The notes: a model not told the origin generated them from the letters alone. DNA of 64,000 nucleotides from Flavobacteriaceae bacterium (GCA_004762155.1 SIHP01000011.1:62001-126000), one strand, 5' to 3'; positions 18,429 through 26,465 are shown, numbered from the stretch's first letter. Program-made: numbers and translations.

Positions 18429-18894
18429 CTAATAATATTTTTAATTGTTTTTTAATTCTGTTAATACGTACTGCAATATTGTTAGCGCTAGTTCCAATAA
18501 TTACAGCAATTTCTTTGTGAGGGTTTTCATCCAGATGCAATAAAATAATAGCTCTATCTACTTCTGATAATTTTTTTATGGCTTTGTATAATAAATTTAA
18601 ATTTTCATTTTCAAACGCCTTATTATCCTCAGAAGCTTCATTAGTTATTTCGGTAGCATAACCTCTTTTTGTATTCTTTTTAGCTAAAGTTAAACAAACA
18701 TTTAAGGTAACTCTATACAACCAAGTAGACCATTTGGATTTATCCTGAAAAGCAGTTCTGCTTTTCCAGATTTGCAAACAAGCTTCCTGATAAAAGTCTT
18801 CAAAGTCTTCTTGAGAATCTGTATATGCCCTACAGATCTTTATAATAATACCTGCATGTGGTAAAATTGCTGTTGTATAAAAATCGTTGCTCAA
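18412..18894 (-). CDS. ECF-type RNA polymerase sigma factor
   Basis: 160 residues. Region 2 is recognisable by DFEDFYQEACLQIWKSRTAF (around 30-49) and WSTWLYRVTLNVCLTLAKKN (56-75). Region 4 is KKLSEVDRAIILLHLDENPHKEIAVIIGTSANNIAVRINRIKKQLK (within about 107-153), the helix-turn-helix that reads the -35-like element. Extracytoplasmic-function sigma factors redirect polymerase to a small regulon. The downstream membrane protein overlaps it and may control it. The intergenic region to the divergent secreted-protein gene (19070) could hold its autoregulated promoter. Confidence 0.9.
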   Translation of the reverse strand: MSNDFYTTAILPHAGIIIKICRAYTDSQEDFEDFYQEACLQIWKSRTAFQDKSKWSTWLYRVTLNVCLTLAKKNTKRGYATEITNEASEDNKAFENENLNLLYKAIKKLSEVDRAIILLHLDENPHKEIAVIIGTSANNIAVRINRIKKQLKILLDGKIN

Positions 18895-19069
18895 AGTTTT
18901 GTTTTCTTGGTTAGTATATCTAAACTTAAAAGTATTACAAGATTTTTCAAAAAAAAATATTTTCTATTGCTTGTTAATAAAATGTTAAAATCATTACTGA
19001 AACAAGAGATAGAACTAGTTGTTTAATACTTATATTACGTGTCCTAAAAAAATAATTAAAAACCTACAC

Positions 19070-20641
19070 ATGAAAAACAAATTAATTTTAATCATCACTT
19101 TGTTTTTATCTATTTCAGCATTTTCTCAAAGTGTGAATTTAGATAGAGAGTATTTTAAAACATCTTATGTTAGATTGCCAACGCATCCTATTTTAGAGAA
19201 AGAGAAAAGAACTTTTTCGTCTAATATTAATTTAACGATTCATGGATTTACCAGAATCAATGCAAACGGAAATGTAGATGTAAAGTATACATTTAACGGA
19301 ACGGAAATAGGAGAAGTTGAGGTAAAATCAACAAAACATGAGAAGAAAGATAAAGAAGGGAATGTTGTTTCTACAAGTTATACTTACAAAGTGCATGTGC
19401 CATACACATCAACAGGAAGTGTTTCTATTGAAAACTCAATAAACCCTAATGATAGTTATGACAATACCTATAAAGAAGAAGATAATTACGAGAGTAAAGA
19501 TTTTACTAGCCGAGGAAAAGCAAATGATTTTTATAATAATAACCGTTTTAAAATTAGAAACGATCATAGAACAAAGCATAGGAAATCTATTATTAAAAGA
19601 ATTAAAAGTTCTTTAAATAGAACTTACGGATATATAATTTTTACGGGTCAGGATAATTTCTGGATTTTAGGAAAAAAGAAACATCCAGAATATGCAAAAC
19701 ATATGGAAGTTTATAAACAAGCCGAAGCAATATTTGCAAAAGTTAAATCAAACGAGTCTGTTGAAGCATTAAGAGAAGAGTTTAAACCTGTAATTGAATA
19801 TTTTGAAGCCGTAATTCCTAGATATCAAGGGAAAAAGAAGCGTCAAAGAAAAATGAGATATGCAAGTTATTTTAATATTGCTAAAATTTATTATTATTTA
19901 GATCAACCAGAAAAGGCAAAAGAATATGGTCAGAAAATAATTGATAATGATTACGATAAAGGAGATGGAAGAAGAATGATTAGTTCATCTGAATCATTAT
20001 TAAAGTCATTTGAAATAAATAAAACAAACTCTTCACATATGGAGGTTGTTACTAAAAATGAGGCAAACGTTTTACCAGAACCAAAAGAAGAAAAAGCGCC
20101 AGCGTTAAAAGGAGAAGTAACAAAAGCATATTTAATTAATAAGAAAAGCGATACTTTAATTGTAGATATTAAAAAATCTAACTTAAATAATATTACATAT
20201 AGCATTTTAATTGCAGCCTATGATGAAAGTGGTGCAATAATAGGAGATAAGGAAGTAAAGGCAAGTACTTGTAAAGAAATCCTTTTTTTAGATGGAACAC
20301 ATTATAAAAACATCAACTTTAAAGAGTCTTCAATGAAAGGAGGTGCTTTAAGTGGTAAAGCATTAATGACAGGAGCATCTGAAAAATTAGTTGAAGTATT
20401 GTTTGAATCAGATAAAATTGGGCTGTATTTATTTAATAAGAAAGAAACTGTAATTTTTCCTGTAGGAGCAAAAAAAGCAAAATCAACATTAGGTACAAGT
20501 TATGTTTTTGGATTTAAAAAGAATTTATCTAAACTAGCTCAAGGATGTGATACTTTATTAGAAAAAGTAAATAATAAAGAGTTTAAAAATACTAAAGAAA
20601 GCTTAATTCAATTTTGTAAAGAATTGAGTGCGTGTAAATAA
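19070..20641 (+). CDS. Secreted protein of unknown function
   Basis: 523 residues from the ATG at 19070. Upstream in-frame codons would place a charged stretch before the signal peptide, so this start is preferred: MKNKLILIITLFLSISAFSQ, cleaved near residue 20. The mature part contains a charged region (IVKSTKHEKKDKEGN-like) near 90, a helical section around 205-300 with EYAKHMEVYKQAEAIFAKV and YASYFNIAKIYYYLDQPEKAKEYGQKI, which looks like a single TPR, and a beta-rich C-terminus. I do not recognise the family. It is divergent from the sigma-factor gene and could be one of its targets, which is speculation. Confidence 0.75.
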   Translation: MKNKLILIITLFLSISAFSQSVNLDREYFKTSYVRLPTHPILEKEKRTFSSNINLTIHGFTRINANGNVDVKYTFNGTEIGEVEVKSTKHEKKDKEGNVVSTSYTYKVHVPYTSTGSVSIENSINPNDSYDNTYKEEDNYESKDFTSRGKANDFYNNNRFKIRNDHRTKHRKSIIKRIKSSLNRTYGYIIFTGQDNFWILGKKKHPEYAKHMEVYKQAEAIFAKVKSNESVEALREEFKPVIEYFEAVIPRYQGKKKRQRKMRYASYFNIAKIYYYLDQPEKAKEYGQKIIDNDYDKGDGRRMISSSESLLKSFEINKTNSSHMEVVTKNEANVLPEPKEEKAPALKGEVTKAYLINKKSDTLIVDIKKSNLNNITYSILIAAYDESGAIIGDKEVKASTCKEILFLDGTHYKNINFKESSMKGGALSGKALMTGASEKLVEVLFESDKIGLYLFNKKETVIFPVGAKKAKSTLGTSYVFGFKKNLSKLAQGCDTLLEKVNNKEFKNTKESLIQFCKELSACK

Positions 20642-20660
20642 GTTTTTAATAGCATATTTT

Positions 20661-20697
20661 AAAAAGGTAGTCTTTTACTTAAAGGCTGCCTTTTTTT
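20661..20697 (+). terminator. Intrinsic terminator
   Basis: A 15-base stem with two G-U pairs (AAAAAGGTAGTCTTT with AAAGGCTGCCTTTTT), a 5-base loop and a T tract, just after the secreted-protein gene ending at 20641. Confidence 0.85.
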
Positions 20698-20815
20698 GTT
20701 TTAAAAAAAGGTGATAGGGTGTTTTTTAATAACTAACATAGATCGAAAAGCTATCCAATTGCAGATTGAAAATCATTACCGAGAGTTTCATCTTTTTTTA
20801 ATCAAGAAAGAAATT

Positions 20816-20823
20816 TATATTTG
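20816..20823 (+). promoter_or_regulatory. Candidate -7 box of the histidine kinase gene
   Basis: TATATTTG, an exact TAnnTTTG match, three bases before the ATG at 20827. It overlaps the upstream TTG (20821), which argues against that TTG as the start. Confidence 0.5.
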
Positions 20824-20826
20824 AAT

Positions 20827-22425
20827 ATGAGAAAATTATTTGTAATAATATTTTTTAATTTGTTAAGTCAAGTTTATTCGCAGACAGAGTTAGACAAACT
20901 AATAAGTGTTTCGGAAGAAATATGTAAAGTAGATATTGAAAATGCTTTTTGTAATGCATTTGAATGTTATAAATCAGAAGTAATAGATTCATGTTACATT
21001 TTTAGTGGTAAAGCATTGTTGAATGAAAAAAATGAAGAAAGAAAAGATCTTTTAAATTACTTCCAAGGTTACAGCGCTATTAAAAAGAAGCTTTTTAAGC
21101 AAGGGTTAGCTAATTTTAAGGTTATTTCTGATTCATCCTTTTTTAGAAATTTAAAGAATTATGAAATTGGTTATATTTATATAGAAACAAAACAATATCA
21201 AGAAGCAATAAAGATTTATTTAGCGCTTCTAAATCAAAAGAACTCGTTTAATAAAATTCAAATGCAAGGTATTTATAATAACCTTGGAGTTTCTTATTTA
21301 CACATTAATAATTTATTTAAAGCAAAGAAAAATTTAAATAAGGCTTTAGATTTTGCTGATATAAAAGACACACTTTCAATAATAGATCATAAAATAAATT
21401 TAGCAAATATTTACTATGAACAATATATAGATGATGAGGCAATACCTTTGTTTTATGAAGCTTATGATTTGTCTAAAAAAGTTAATGATTTAGAAAAAAA
21501 AAGAATTACTTCATACAATATAGCTATAATAGAAAAAAATCTAAAAAATTACAAAAAGAGTTTAGAGTTTTATGAAGAGTCAATGAATTTAAAAGATTCT
21601 ATTAATAATAGGGATAGAATTTGGGAGTTAGCAGAATTAGATAAAACGACAGCCATAAAAGAAAAGGAAAGTTTGATAATCATTGAAAAAGAAAAATTGA
21701 AAAGACAAAAAGCAATTACTTTATTTTTAATAACAAGTATTTTGTTAATCTTAGTAATTAGCTTTTTAATTTATTCTTATAGAAGAAAAAAAACATTATT
21801 AAAATCAGAAATACAAAAATTAAAAATAGTAGAAGAGGAAAGAAAAAGAATATCTGAAGAATTACATGACGGTGTTTTAGGTAAACTATTTGGAGTTAGA
21901 TTTAATTTAGGATTGATTGATTTAAATCCAAAAGGATTAAAAAAAGAAAATTACAAAGATTTATTAAAAGAACTTCAAGAAATAGAAAAAGAAATAAGAG
22001 ATGTTTCACATAAATTAGGGGCTAGTATTCCCGAAACCTCAAATTTTCCATTAACATTAAAAAAACTTCTTCATTCAAAAAGTGAGCAAGGAGGATTCGA
22101 TTATACTATAAAAATAGGAGAAAGCACAAATTGGTCTAAAATAAATCTAGATGCTATTATTAATTTATATAGAATCATACAAGAAATACTACATAATATT
22201 GTAAAACATGCACGTGCAAAAAATGTGGAACTATCAATTATTAGTAATAATGATAGTTTGATTTTAGGTATAAATGATGATGGAATTGGGTTTGATTTAG
22301 GTAACCAAAATGGAGGTATAGGTTTAAAAAATATTTACACTAGAGCCAAAAAAATTAATGCTTTAGTAGAAATTGATTCAGAATTAACTAATGGTAGTAC
22401 TTTTAAGTTTAAAATACCAATATAA
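20827..22425 (+). CDS. TPR-sensor histidine kinase (HisKA_3 type)
   Basis: 532 residues. Signal peptide at 1-18, then TPR-like repeats in the periplasm (about 110-255, for example NNLGVSYLHINNLFKAKKNL), a membrane helix at about 297-318 and a coiled linker. The kinase part has EEERKRISEELHDGVLGKL with the phospho-acceptor His near 347, and HATPase motifs NLYRIIQEILHNIVKHA (N box) and DDGIGFD with GGIGLKNIYTRA (G boxes). HisKA_3 kinases usually pair with LuxR-type response regulators; none is next to it. The gene downstream is a MarR-like regulator on its own promoter. Confidence 0.9.
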   Translation: MRKLFVIIFFNLLSQVYSQTELDKLISVSEEICKVDIENAFCNAFECYKSEVIDSCYIFSGKALLNEKNEERKDLLNYFQGYSAIKKKLFKQGLANFKVISDSSFFRNLKNYEIGYIYIETKQYQEAIKIYLALLNQKNSFNKIQMQGIYNNLGVSYLHINNLFKAKKNLNKALDFADIKDTLSIIDHKINLANIYYEQYIDDEAIPLFYEAYDLSKKVNDLEKKRITSYNIAIIEKNLKNYKKSLEFYEESMNLKDSINNRDRIWELAELDKTTAIKEKESLIIIEKEKLKRQKAITLFLITSILLILVISFLIYSYRRKKTLLKSEIQKLKIVEEERKRISEELHDGVLGKLFGVRFNLGLIDLNPKGLKKENYKDLLKELQEIEKEIRDVSHKLGASIPETSNFPLTLKKLLHSKSEQGGFDYTIKIGESTNWSKINLDAIINLYRIIQEILHNIVKHARAKNVELSIISNNDSLILGINDDGIGFDLGNQNGGIGLKNIYTRAKKINALVEIDSELTNGSTFKFKIPI

Positions 22426-22466
22426 TTAGTAATAGAATTTAATTAAATAACAAGACGTTATTTAAT

Positions 22467-22484
22467 TTTCAATAATTACTGAAA
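22467..22484. promoter_or_regulatory. Candidate operator 1 (copy of a three-fold repeated dyad)
   Basis: TTTCAATAATTACTGAAA: arms TTTCA and TGAAA around a TAATTA centre, with one asymmetric base. It lies 29 bases before the regulator gene and covers the region where a -33 element (CTG at 22479-22481, 19 bases before the -7 box) would sit, so binding would block transcription. Two near-identical copies occur at 23433 and 24528. Confidence 0.6.
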
Positions 22485-22500
22485 GTTTAATAAATTTATA

Positions 22501-22508
22501 TATATTTG
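22501..22508 (+). promoter_or_regulatory. Candidate -7 box of the GbsR/MarR-type gene
   Basis: TATATTTG, an exact match to TAnnTTTG, ending four bases before the ATG at 22513, which suggests a leaderless or nearly leaderless message. Confidence 0.55.
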
Positions 22509-22512
22509 TACC

Positions 22513-23019
22513 ATGGAATTACAAGAAGCAAAATTAAAATACATTCATACTTGGGGAAGTTTAGCAACAAGTTGGGGAATTAATAAAACGATGGCTCAAG
22601 TACATGCATTGTTATTAGTTTCAACAGAACCTTTATCTGCAGAAGATATTATGGAAACATTAAAAATTTCTAGAGGAAATGTTAATATGAATGTTCGTGC
22701 TTTAATAGATTGGGGAATTGTATCTAAAGAATTTGTAGTAGGGGAGCGCAAAGAGTTTTTTGTAGCGGATAAAGATATTTGGGAATTGTTTAAGCAAGTA
22801 ACCAAAGAACGTAAGAAAAGAGAAATAGAACCTGTGTTAAAGGTGTTAGAAGAGTTACAAAAAGATGTTCAAGAAAATACAGAAGAAGCAGCGGCATTTA
22901 AAAAAGTAATGAACGATTTATCTTCTGTAACGAATACTGTAAATGGAATTTTAGACAAAGCAATAAAGGCTGATGAGCATTGGTTATTATCTAGTTTTAC
23001 CAAAATGATTAAAAAATAA
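22513..23019 (+). CDS. GbsR/MarR-type transcriptional regulator
   Basis: 168 residues. A winged helix-turn-helix occupies residues 15-85: INKTMAQVHALLLVS, then PLSAEDIMETLKISRGNVNMNVRALIDWGIV (the recognition helix is around SRGNVNMNVRAL) and a wing FVVGERKEFFVAD. A helical, charged C-terminus (95-168) probably dimerises. This is the GbsR-like subgroup of MarR proteins, in which the ligand is often a small osmolyte or lipid-like molecule; the ligand here is unknown. It heads a 12-gene plus-strand run, and the repeated dyad upstream of it and of two internal genes is the obvious candidate binding site. Confidence 0.85.
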   Translation: MELQEAKLKYIHTWGSLATSWGINKTMAQVHALLLVSTEPLSAEDIMETLKISRGNVNMNVRALIDWGIVSKEFVVGERKEFFVADKDIWELFKQVTKERKKREIEPVLKVLEELQKDVQENTEEAAAFKKVMNDLSSVTNTVNGILDKAIKADEHWLLSSFTKMIKK

Positions 23020-23025
23020 ATTCAT

Positions 23026-23415
23026 ATGGATACTACACATGTAATTGTAAAATGGATAAATAGAATAGTATTATCAATTTTTTTAATTTTAATACTATTA
23101 GGTTTTTCAAACGATGAAGAAATATTTATTTATGCAATCTTCTTTACTATATTGATTGGAATAAGTCAATTTTTAAGTGCTTTGGTTTTAAGTTTTAAGA
23201 ACTATAAAGAGCAGATAAAAAAAAGAATTAGAATCTATATTTTTACTACAATATTATACTTAGTAAGTGGCTTTTTAATGACGATTTTTTTTGATGACTT
23301 ATTTAATAAGGTAGAAGATATTCTAATTTACATAGCAATATCAATACCAGTTTTATTACTTATATATTTTACATATTTAGCTGAAACAATAACCAATAAT
23401 AGTTTAAAAAAATAA
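23026..23415 (+). CDS. Small four-helix membrane protein A
   Basis: 129 residues with four hydrophobic segments (about 10-26, 32-54, 67-87 and 98-117) and Lys-rich loops; no signal peptide and no known motif. It starts 6 bases after the regulator stop and is probably co-transcribed with it. It is similar in size and layout to the following small membrane proteins, with comparable N-terminal INRIVLSIFLILILL and ISQFLSALVL segments, so ancient paralogy is possible. Function unknown. Confidence 0.65.
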   Translation: MDTTHVIVKWINRIVLSIFLILILLGFSNDEEIFIYAIFFTILIGISQFLSALVLSFKNYKEQIKKRIRIYIFTTILYLVSGFLMTIFFDDLFNKVEDILIYIAISIPVLLLIYFTYLAETITNNSLKK

Positions 23416-23432
23416 AAAATTTGAACACAAAC

Positions 23433-23450
23433 TTTCAATAATTTCTGAAA
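23433..23450. promoter_or_regulatory. Candidate operator 2
   Basis: TTTCAATAATTTCTGAAA ends two bases before the ATG at 23453. It shares about 30 surrounding bases with the copy at 24528, including the run of A and TT(T/C)GA upstream. Confidence 0.6.
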
Positions 23451-23452
23451 AT

Positions 23453-23794
23453 ATGAAATATATAGATAATTTAAGAATAATAAATAAAGGTTTAATGATC
23501 ATCACAATATTATTGTACATGACAATTTTTTTGGGGTTGATTTCACAAATAGTTTTAGGAGCATATCAAGTAATAGTAGCATTAGTTTTATTGTGTTTTT
23601 GGAGTGGTTTTTCTAAAAAAGTTAAAAATAAATTATTGCATTATTATGCAGCTGTTCTAACTTATGGATTGTATTGTAGTATAGATTTACTTGGTTTAGC
23701 AAGAGATTATTGGGGTGTTTTATACGGAATTATACCAATGTTAATAGCGCTTTATTTTTCACTTTTATTGGAAGACATAAAACAAGAAGAATGA
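23453..23794 (+). CDS. Small four-helix membrane protein B
   Basis: 113 residues, four hydrophobic segments (about 12-32, 37-50, 62-80 and 86-106), an acidic C-terminus. No recognised family. Its start lies directly after operator copy 2 and its stop overlaps the next start by four bases (ATGA), so it heads a translationally coupled pair. Function unknown; the context suggests a membrane-state module controlled by the GbsR/MarR-type protein. Confidence 0.65.
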   Translation: MKYIDNLRIINKGLMIITILLYMTIFLGLISQIVLGAYQVIVALVLLCFWSGFSKKVKNKLLHYYAAVLTYGLYCSIDLLGLARDYWGVLYGIIPMLIALYFSLLLEDIKQEE

Positions 23795-24135
23795 ATATAA
23801 TCACCTACATAATATACATAACAATAGCAAGTATCATGATTATTTATGTTGGAAATACTTGTTATAAAAACGGAAAAGTATACATCAGACATTATTTTCC
23901 AGAAGATGAAAACTTTGCAAACGGAATTAATAATATATTAAGAATAGCCTATTATTTTTTAAATTTAGGTTTGGTTATTTGGACGTTAAATTCCTTAAAA
24001 AACATTACAAATTATCAATTATTTATAGAAGAAATTACAAGTCGCTTAAGTTATATAATAACCATTATAGCAGTATTACATAGTATTAATTTATCAACAA
24101 TTTATATATCACACAAACACTTTAAAAATCAATAA
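23791..24135 (+). CDS. Small membrane protein C
   Basis: 114 residues from the ATG at 23791. A longer reading from 23710 would overlap protein B by 85 bases and add a non-hydrophobic extension, so it is not preferred. Three hydrophobic segments: about 3-20, 49-68 and 84-102, with the charged loop YIRHYFPEDENFANGINNIL between the first two. This loop and the following helix are matched in the next gene, showing that the two are tandem paralogues. Function unknown. Confidence 0.65.
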   Translation: MNIITYIIYITIASIMIIYVGNTCYKNGKVYIRHYFPEDENFANGINNILRIAYYFLNLGLVIWTLNSLKNITNYQLFIEEITSRLSYIITIIAVLHSINLSTIYISHKHFKNQ

Positions 24136-24137
24136 TT

Positions 24138-24509
24138 ATGAACACATTAATCTTAATAGCATACGCCATTTATTTACCAATAAGTTTAGGTTTAACCACA
24201 TTTGTGTCACAACATTTATTTAAAAACAGTAAAATTTTCATGTTAGATATTTTCAATCAAAAAGAAGATATAGCCATGGCAACTAATAAATTATTTAAAA
24301 TAGGTTTTTACCTTATAAATATAGGTTTTGCTTTAAAAATCATTAAAATTTATAGCATATCAAATTATACAAACTTAGTAGAAGTTTTAAGTACAAAAGT
24401 TGGTGGTTTTTCTATTTATTTAGGTGTTGTATTAGTCGTTTTTATCATTTTCTTTTTAAAGGGAAGAAAAGCAAGTAAAAGAGATAACTTAAGAATGGAA
24501 TCGGAATAA
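24138..24509 (+). CDS. Small membrane protein D, paralogue of C
   Basis: 123 residues beginning two bases after the stop of protein C. It has the same plan: first helix about 3-25, a charged loop (FMLDIFNQKEDIAMATNKL), second helix FKIGFYLINIGFALKII, third helix around 92-112, and a Lys/Arg-rich tail. The alignment with protein C across loop and second helix (LRIAYYFLNLGLVI against FKIGFYLINIGFAL) indicates gene duplication. Function unknown. Confidence 0.65.
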   Translation: MNTLILIAYAIYLPISLGLTTFVSQHLFKNSKIFMLDIFNQKEDIAMATNKLFKIGFYLINIGFALKIIKIYSISNYTNLVEVLSTKVGGFSIYLGVVLVVFIIFFLKGRKASKRDNLRMESE

Positions 24510-24527
24510 AAAAAATTCGATGGAAAC

Positions 24528-24545
24528 TTTCAATAATTTCTGAAA
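24528..24545. promoter_or_regulatory. Candidate operator 3
   Basis: Same 18 bases as copy 2 (TTTCAATAATTTCTGAAA), ten bases before the ATG of the DCC-family gene at 24556. It divides the run into a small-membrane-protein part and an enzyme part. Confidence 0.6.
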
Positions 24546-24555
24546 ACATAAAGTT

Positions 24556-25377
24556 ATGACAACATTAAACAACCACACCTTATTATATGATAAAGATTGT
24601 CCGCTTTGTAATTTATATACAAGTGCTTTTATCAATACTAAAATGTTAGATAAAAAAGGAAGAAAATCATATGGAGATATTACAACTAATGAACGTAGTT
24701 ATATAGATGTTAAAAGAGCTGCGAATGAAATAGCATTGGTAGATAGAAACACTAAAAAAGTGTTTTATGGAATTGATAGCTTATTAAAAGTAATTGGAAA
24801 TTCTTTTCCTATTATTGAAAAAATAGGAAATACAAAACCAGTAAATTATTTTCTGAAAAAGTTCTATTCTTTTATCTCTTATAATAGAAAAGTAATTATT
24901 CCTTCAGAAAAAAAAGAAGAAATAAGTTTAGAATGTGTTCCAGATTTTAATATAAAATTCAGGCTGGTTTATATTTTGTTTTCAGTGTTCGTTATTGGAT
25001 GTGCATTCTTTCAATTTTCAGGTTTAGTAAACAATTTTCCTTTAACTAATTTACAAAGTGCATTCATAATAGCATTTGGTCAAATTGTATTTCAACTCTT
25101 TTTTTTATTGAAGAAAAATTTAAAAGCGAATCTAAATTATATTGGAAATTTAATGACAGTTTCATTATTAGGCTGTATTGGTTTACTACAAACGATGCTG
25201 TTAAATATGATTATTCCGTTGCCACAAACCATCATTTTAATTTCATTTTTAGGTATTATAGGATTCATGTTTTTTGAACACAAAAGAAGAGTTGCATTAT
25301 TAGAATTGCCTAGTTATTTAAGCTACACATGGATAATTTATAGATTGATTGCGCTACTAATAATTTTAAATATATAA
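24556..25377 (+). CDS. DCC-family thiol oxidoreductase fused to a membrane domain
   Basis: 273 residues. Residues 7-120 form a thioredoxin-like DCC (DUF393/YuxK) domain with LLYDKDCPLC, giving Cys15 and Cys18 after Asp12, and the follow-up IALVDRNTKKVFYGIDSLLKVI. Four hydrophobic segments follow (about 138-155, 166-185, 198-222 and 225-240, with a last one near the end). DCC proteins are thought to act on thiols or disulfides; the membrane fusion places the active site at the cytoplasmic face. It starts after operator 3 and is followed after one base by the epimerase gene. Confidence 0.8.
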   Translation: MTTLNNHTLLYDKDCPLCNLYTSAFINTKMLDKKGRKSYGDITTNERSYIDVKRAANEIALVDRNTKKVFYGIDSLLKVIGNSFPIIEKIGNTKPVNYFLKKFYSFISYNRKVIIPSEKKEEISLECVPDFNIKFRLVYILFSVFVIGCAFFQFSGLVNNFPLTNLQSAFIIAFGQIVFQLFFLLKKNLKANLNYIGNLMTVSLLGCIGLLQTMLLNMIIPLPQTIILISFLGIIGFMFFEHKRRVALLELPSYLSYTWIIYRLIALLIILNI

Positions 25378-25378
25378 T

Positions 25379-26275
25379 ATGAAAATAGTCATCGCCGGAG
25401 GAACTGGATATTTGGGAGAATTGCTTACCAATTATTTTAGTAAAGAAAAAGAAAATGAAGTTTATGTTTTAACAAGAAATCAAAAGTTAAACCAAAACAA
25501 CATTAATTATATACAATGGAATGGAAAGAATACAGGATATTGGGCTCAGTTTTTGGAAAATACAGATGTATTAATTAACCTAACTGGTAAATCAGTAAAT
25601 TGTAGATACACCAAAGAAAACAAAGCAGAAATTTACGAAAGTAGGTTACAGAGTACTGCCTTGTTATGTGAAGTTGTTCAAACCTTAAAATTTCCGCCAA
25701 AAGTATTTATCCAGTCTTCTTCAGCGACGATTTATAAACATTCAGAAGATCAATTAATGACTGAAACAAAAGGTGAATCTGGTATTGATTTTTCTATGGA
25801 TGTTTGTAAAAAATGGGAACAAGTTTTTAATCGTTATAATTTATCAAAAACAAAGAAAATAATAACAAGAACAGCTATTGTATTGGGGAATAATGGAGGC
25901 GCTTTTCCAATACTAAAAAGAATAACAAAATTAGGATTAGGAGGAAAGCAAGGTAGCGGAAACCAGTTTATAAGTTGGATTACTGAAGAAGATTATGTCA
26001 GAAGCATCGTCTTTTTAATAGCTCAAGAAGCTGGTGTTTATAATGTTTGTGTACCAAATCCTATAAAAAACAAAGATTTTCAGGCTATTTTGAGAAAAAA
26101 ACTAAGAATTCCCTTTGGATTAAATGCCACAAAATGGATGTTAAAAATAGGATCAAAATTAATAGGAACAGAAACTGAATTATTATTGAAAAGTAGAAAA
26201 GTATATCCTGAAAAATTATTGAACTTAGGTTTTCAGTTTACTACAGCAGATTTTTCAGAGTTTAAAGTAACATAA
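25379..26275 (+). CDS. TIGR01777 family NAD(P)-dependent epimerase
   Basis: 298 residues. Rossmann start MKIVIAGGTGYLGELLTNYF with the GGTGYLG dinucleotide loop, NLTGKSVNCRYTKENKAEIYESRL near 64 (the TIGR01777 signature region), QSSSATIYKHSED near 114, and GLGGKQGSGNQFISWITEEDYV near 179. The family (YfcH-like) is related to extended short-chain dehydrogenases; the substrate is unknown. It is often found near SRPBCC proteins, and one follows here after a gap of 190 bases containing repeat elements. Confidence 0.92.
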   Translation: MKIVIAGGTGYLGELLTNYFSKEKENEVYVLTRNQKLNQNNINYIQWNGKNTGYWAQFLENTDVLINLTGKSVNCRYTKENKAEIYESRLQSTALLCEVVQTLKFPPKVFIQSSSATIYKHSEDQLMTETKGESGIDFSMDVCKKWEQVFNRYNLSKTKKIITRTAIVLGNNGGAFPILKRITKLGLGGKQGSGNQFISWITEEDYVRSIVFLIAQEAGVYNVCVPNPIKNKDFQAILRKKLRIPFGLNATKWMLKIGSKLIGTETELLLKSRKVYPEKLLNLGFQFTTADFSEFKVT

Positions 26276-26281
26276 ATCATG

Positions 26282-26307
26282 TCATTGCAAGGAAAGAAGC
26301 AAGCTGT
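26282..26307. repeat. Degenerate 'TCATTGCGA' intergenic repeat, copy 1
   Basis: TCATTGCAAGGAAAGAAGCA and the following AGCTGT resemble the interspersed repeat beginning TCATTGCGAGG and ending GAAGCAATCTG that is common between genes in flavobacteria. A second, longer copy begins at 26337. Confidence 0.5.
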
Positions 26308-26336
26308 TAATTAAGAAATACAATTATAATACAATA

Positions 26337-26379
26337 TGTCATTGCGAATGAAGCTTAGTGGAGTGAAGCAATCTGTTTG
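26337..26379. repeat. 'TCATTGCGA' intergenic repeat, copy 2
   Basis: It begins TGTCATTGCGAATGAAGC and ends GTGAAGCAATCTG, closer to the usual flavobacterial form than copy 1. The two sit head to tail, 30 bases apart, between the epimerase and SRPBCC genes. Confidence 0.55.
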
Positions 26380-26465
26380 TAGTAAGTTCTAATTAATATT
26401 TCGAATTTAAAACTTAAAGATAATTTCGTCATTCTTTCTCGTTATGAGGTTTAAATATAAAAGAC

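Noticed and set aside
23710..23790. N-terminal extension of small membrane protein C
   Set aside because: It overlaps the preceding gene in another frame; the ATG at 23791 gives a coupled ATGA start and a clean first membrane helix.
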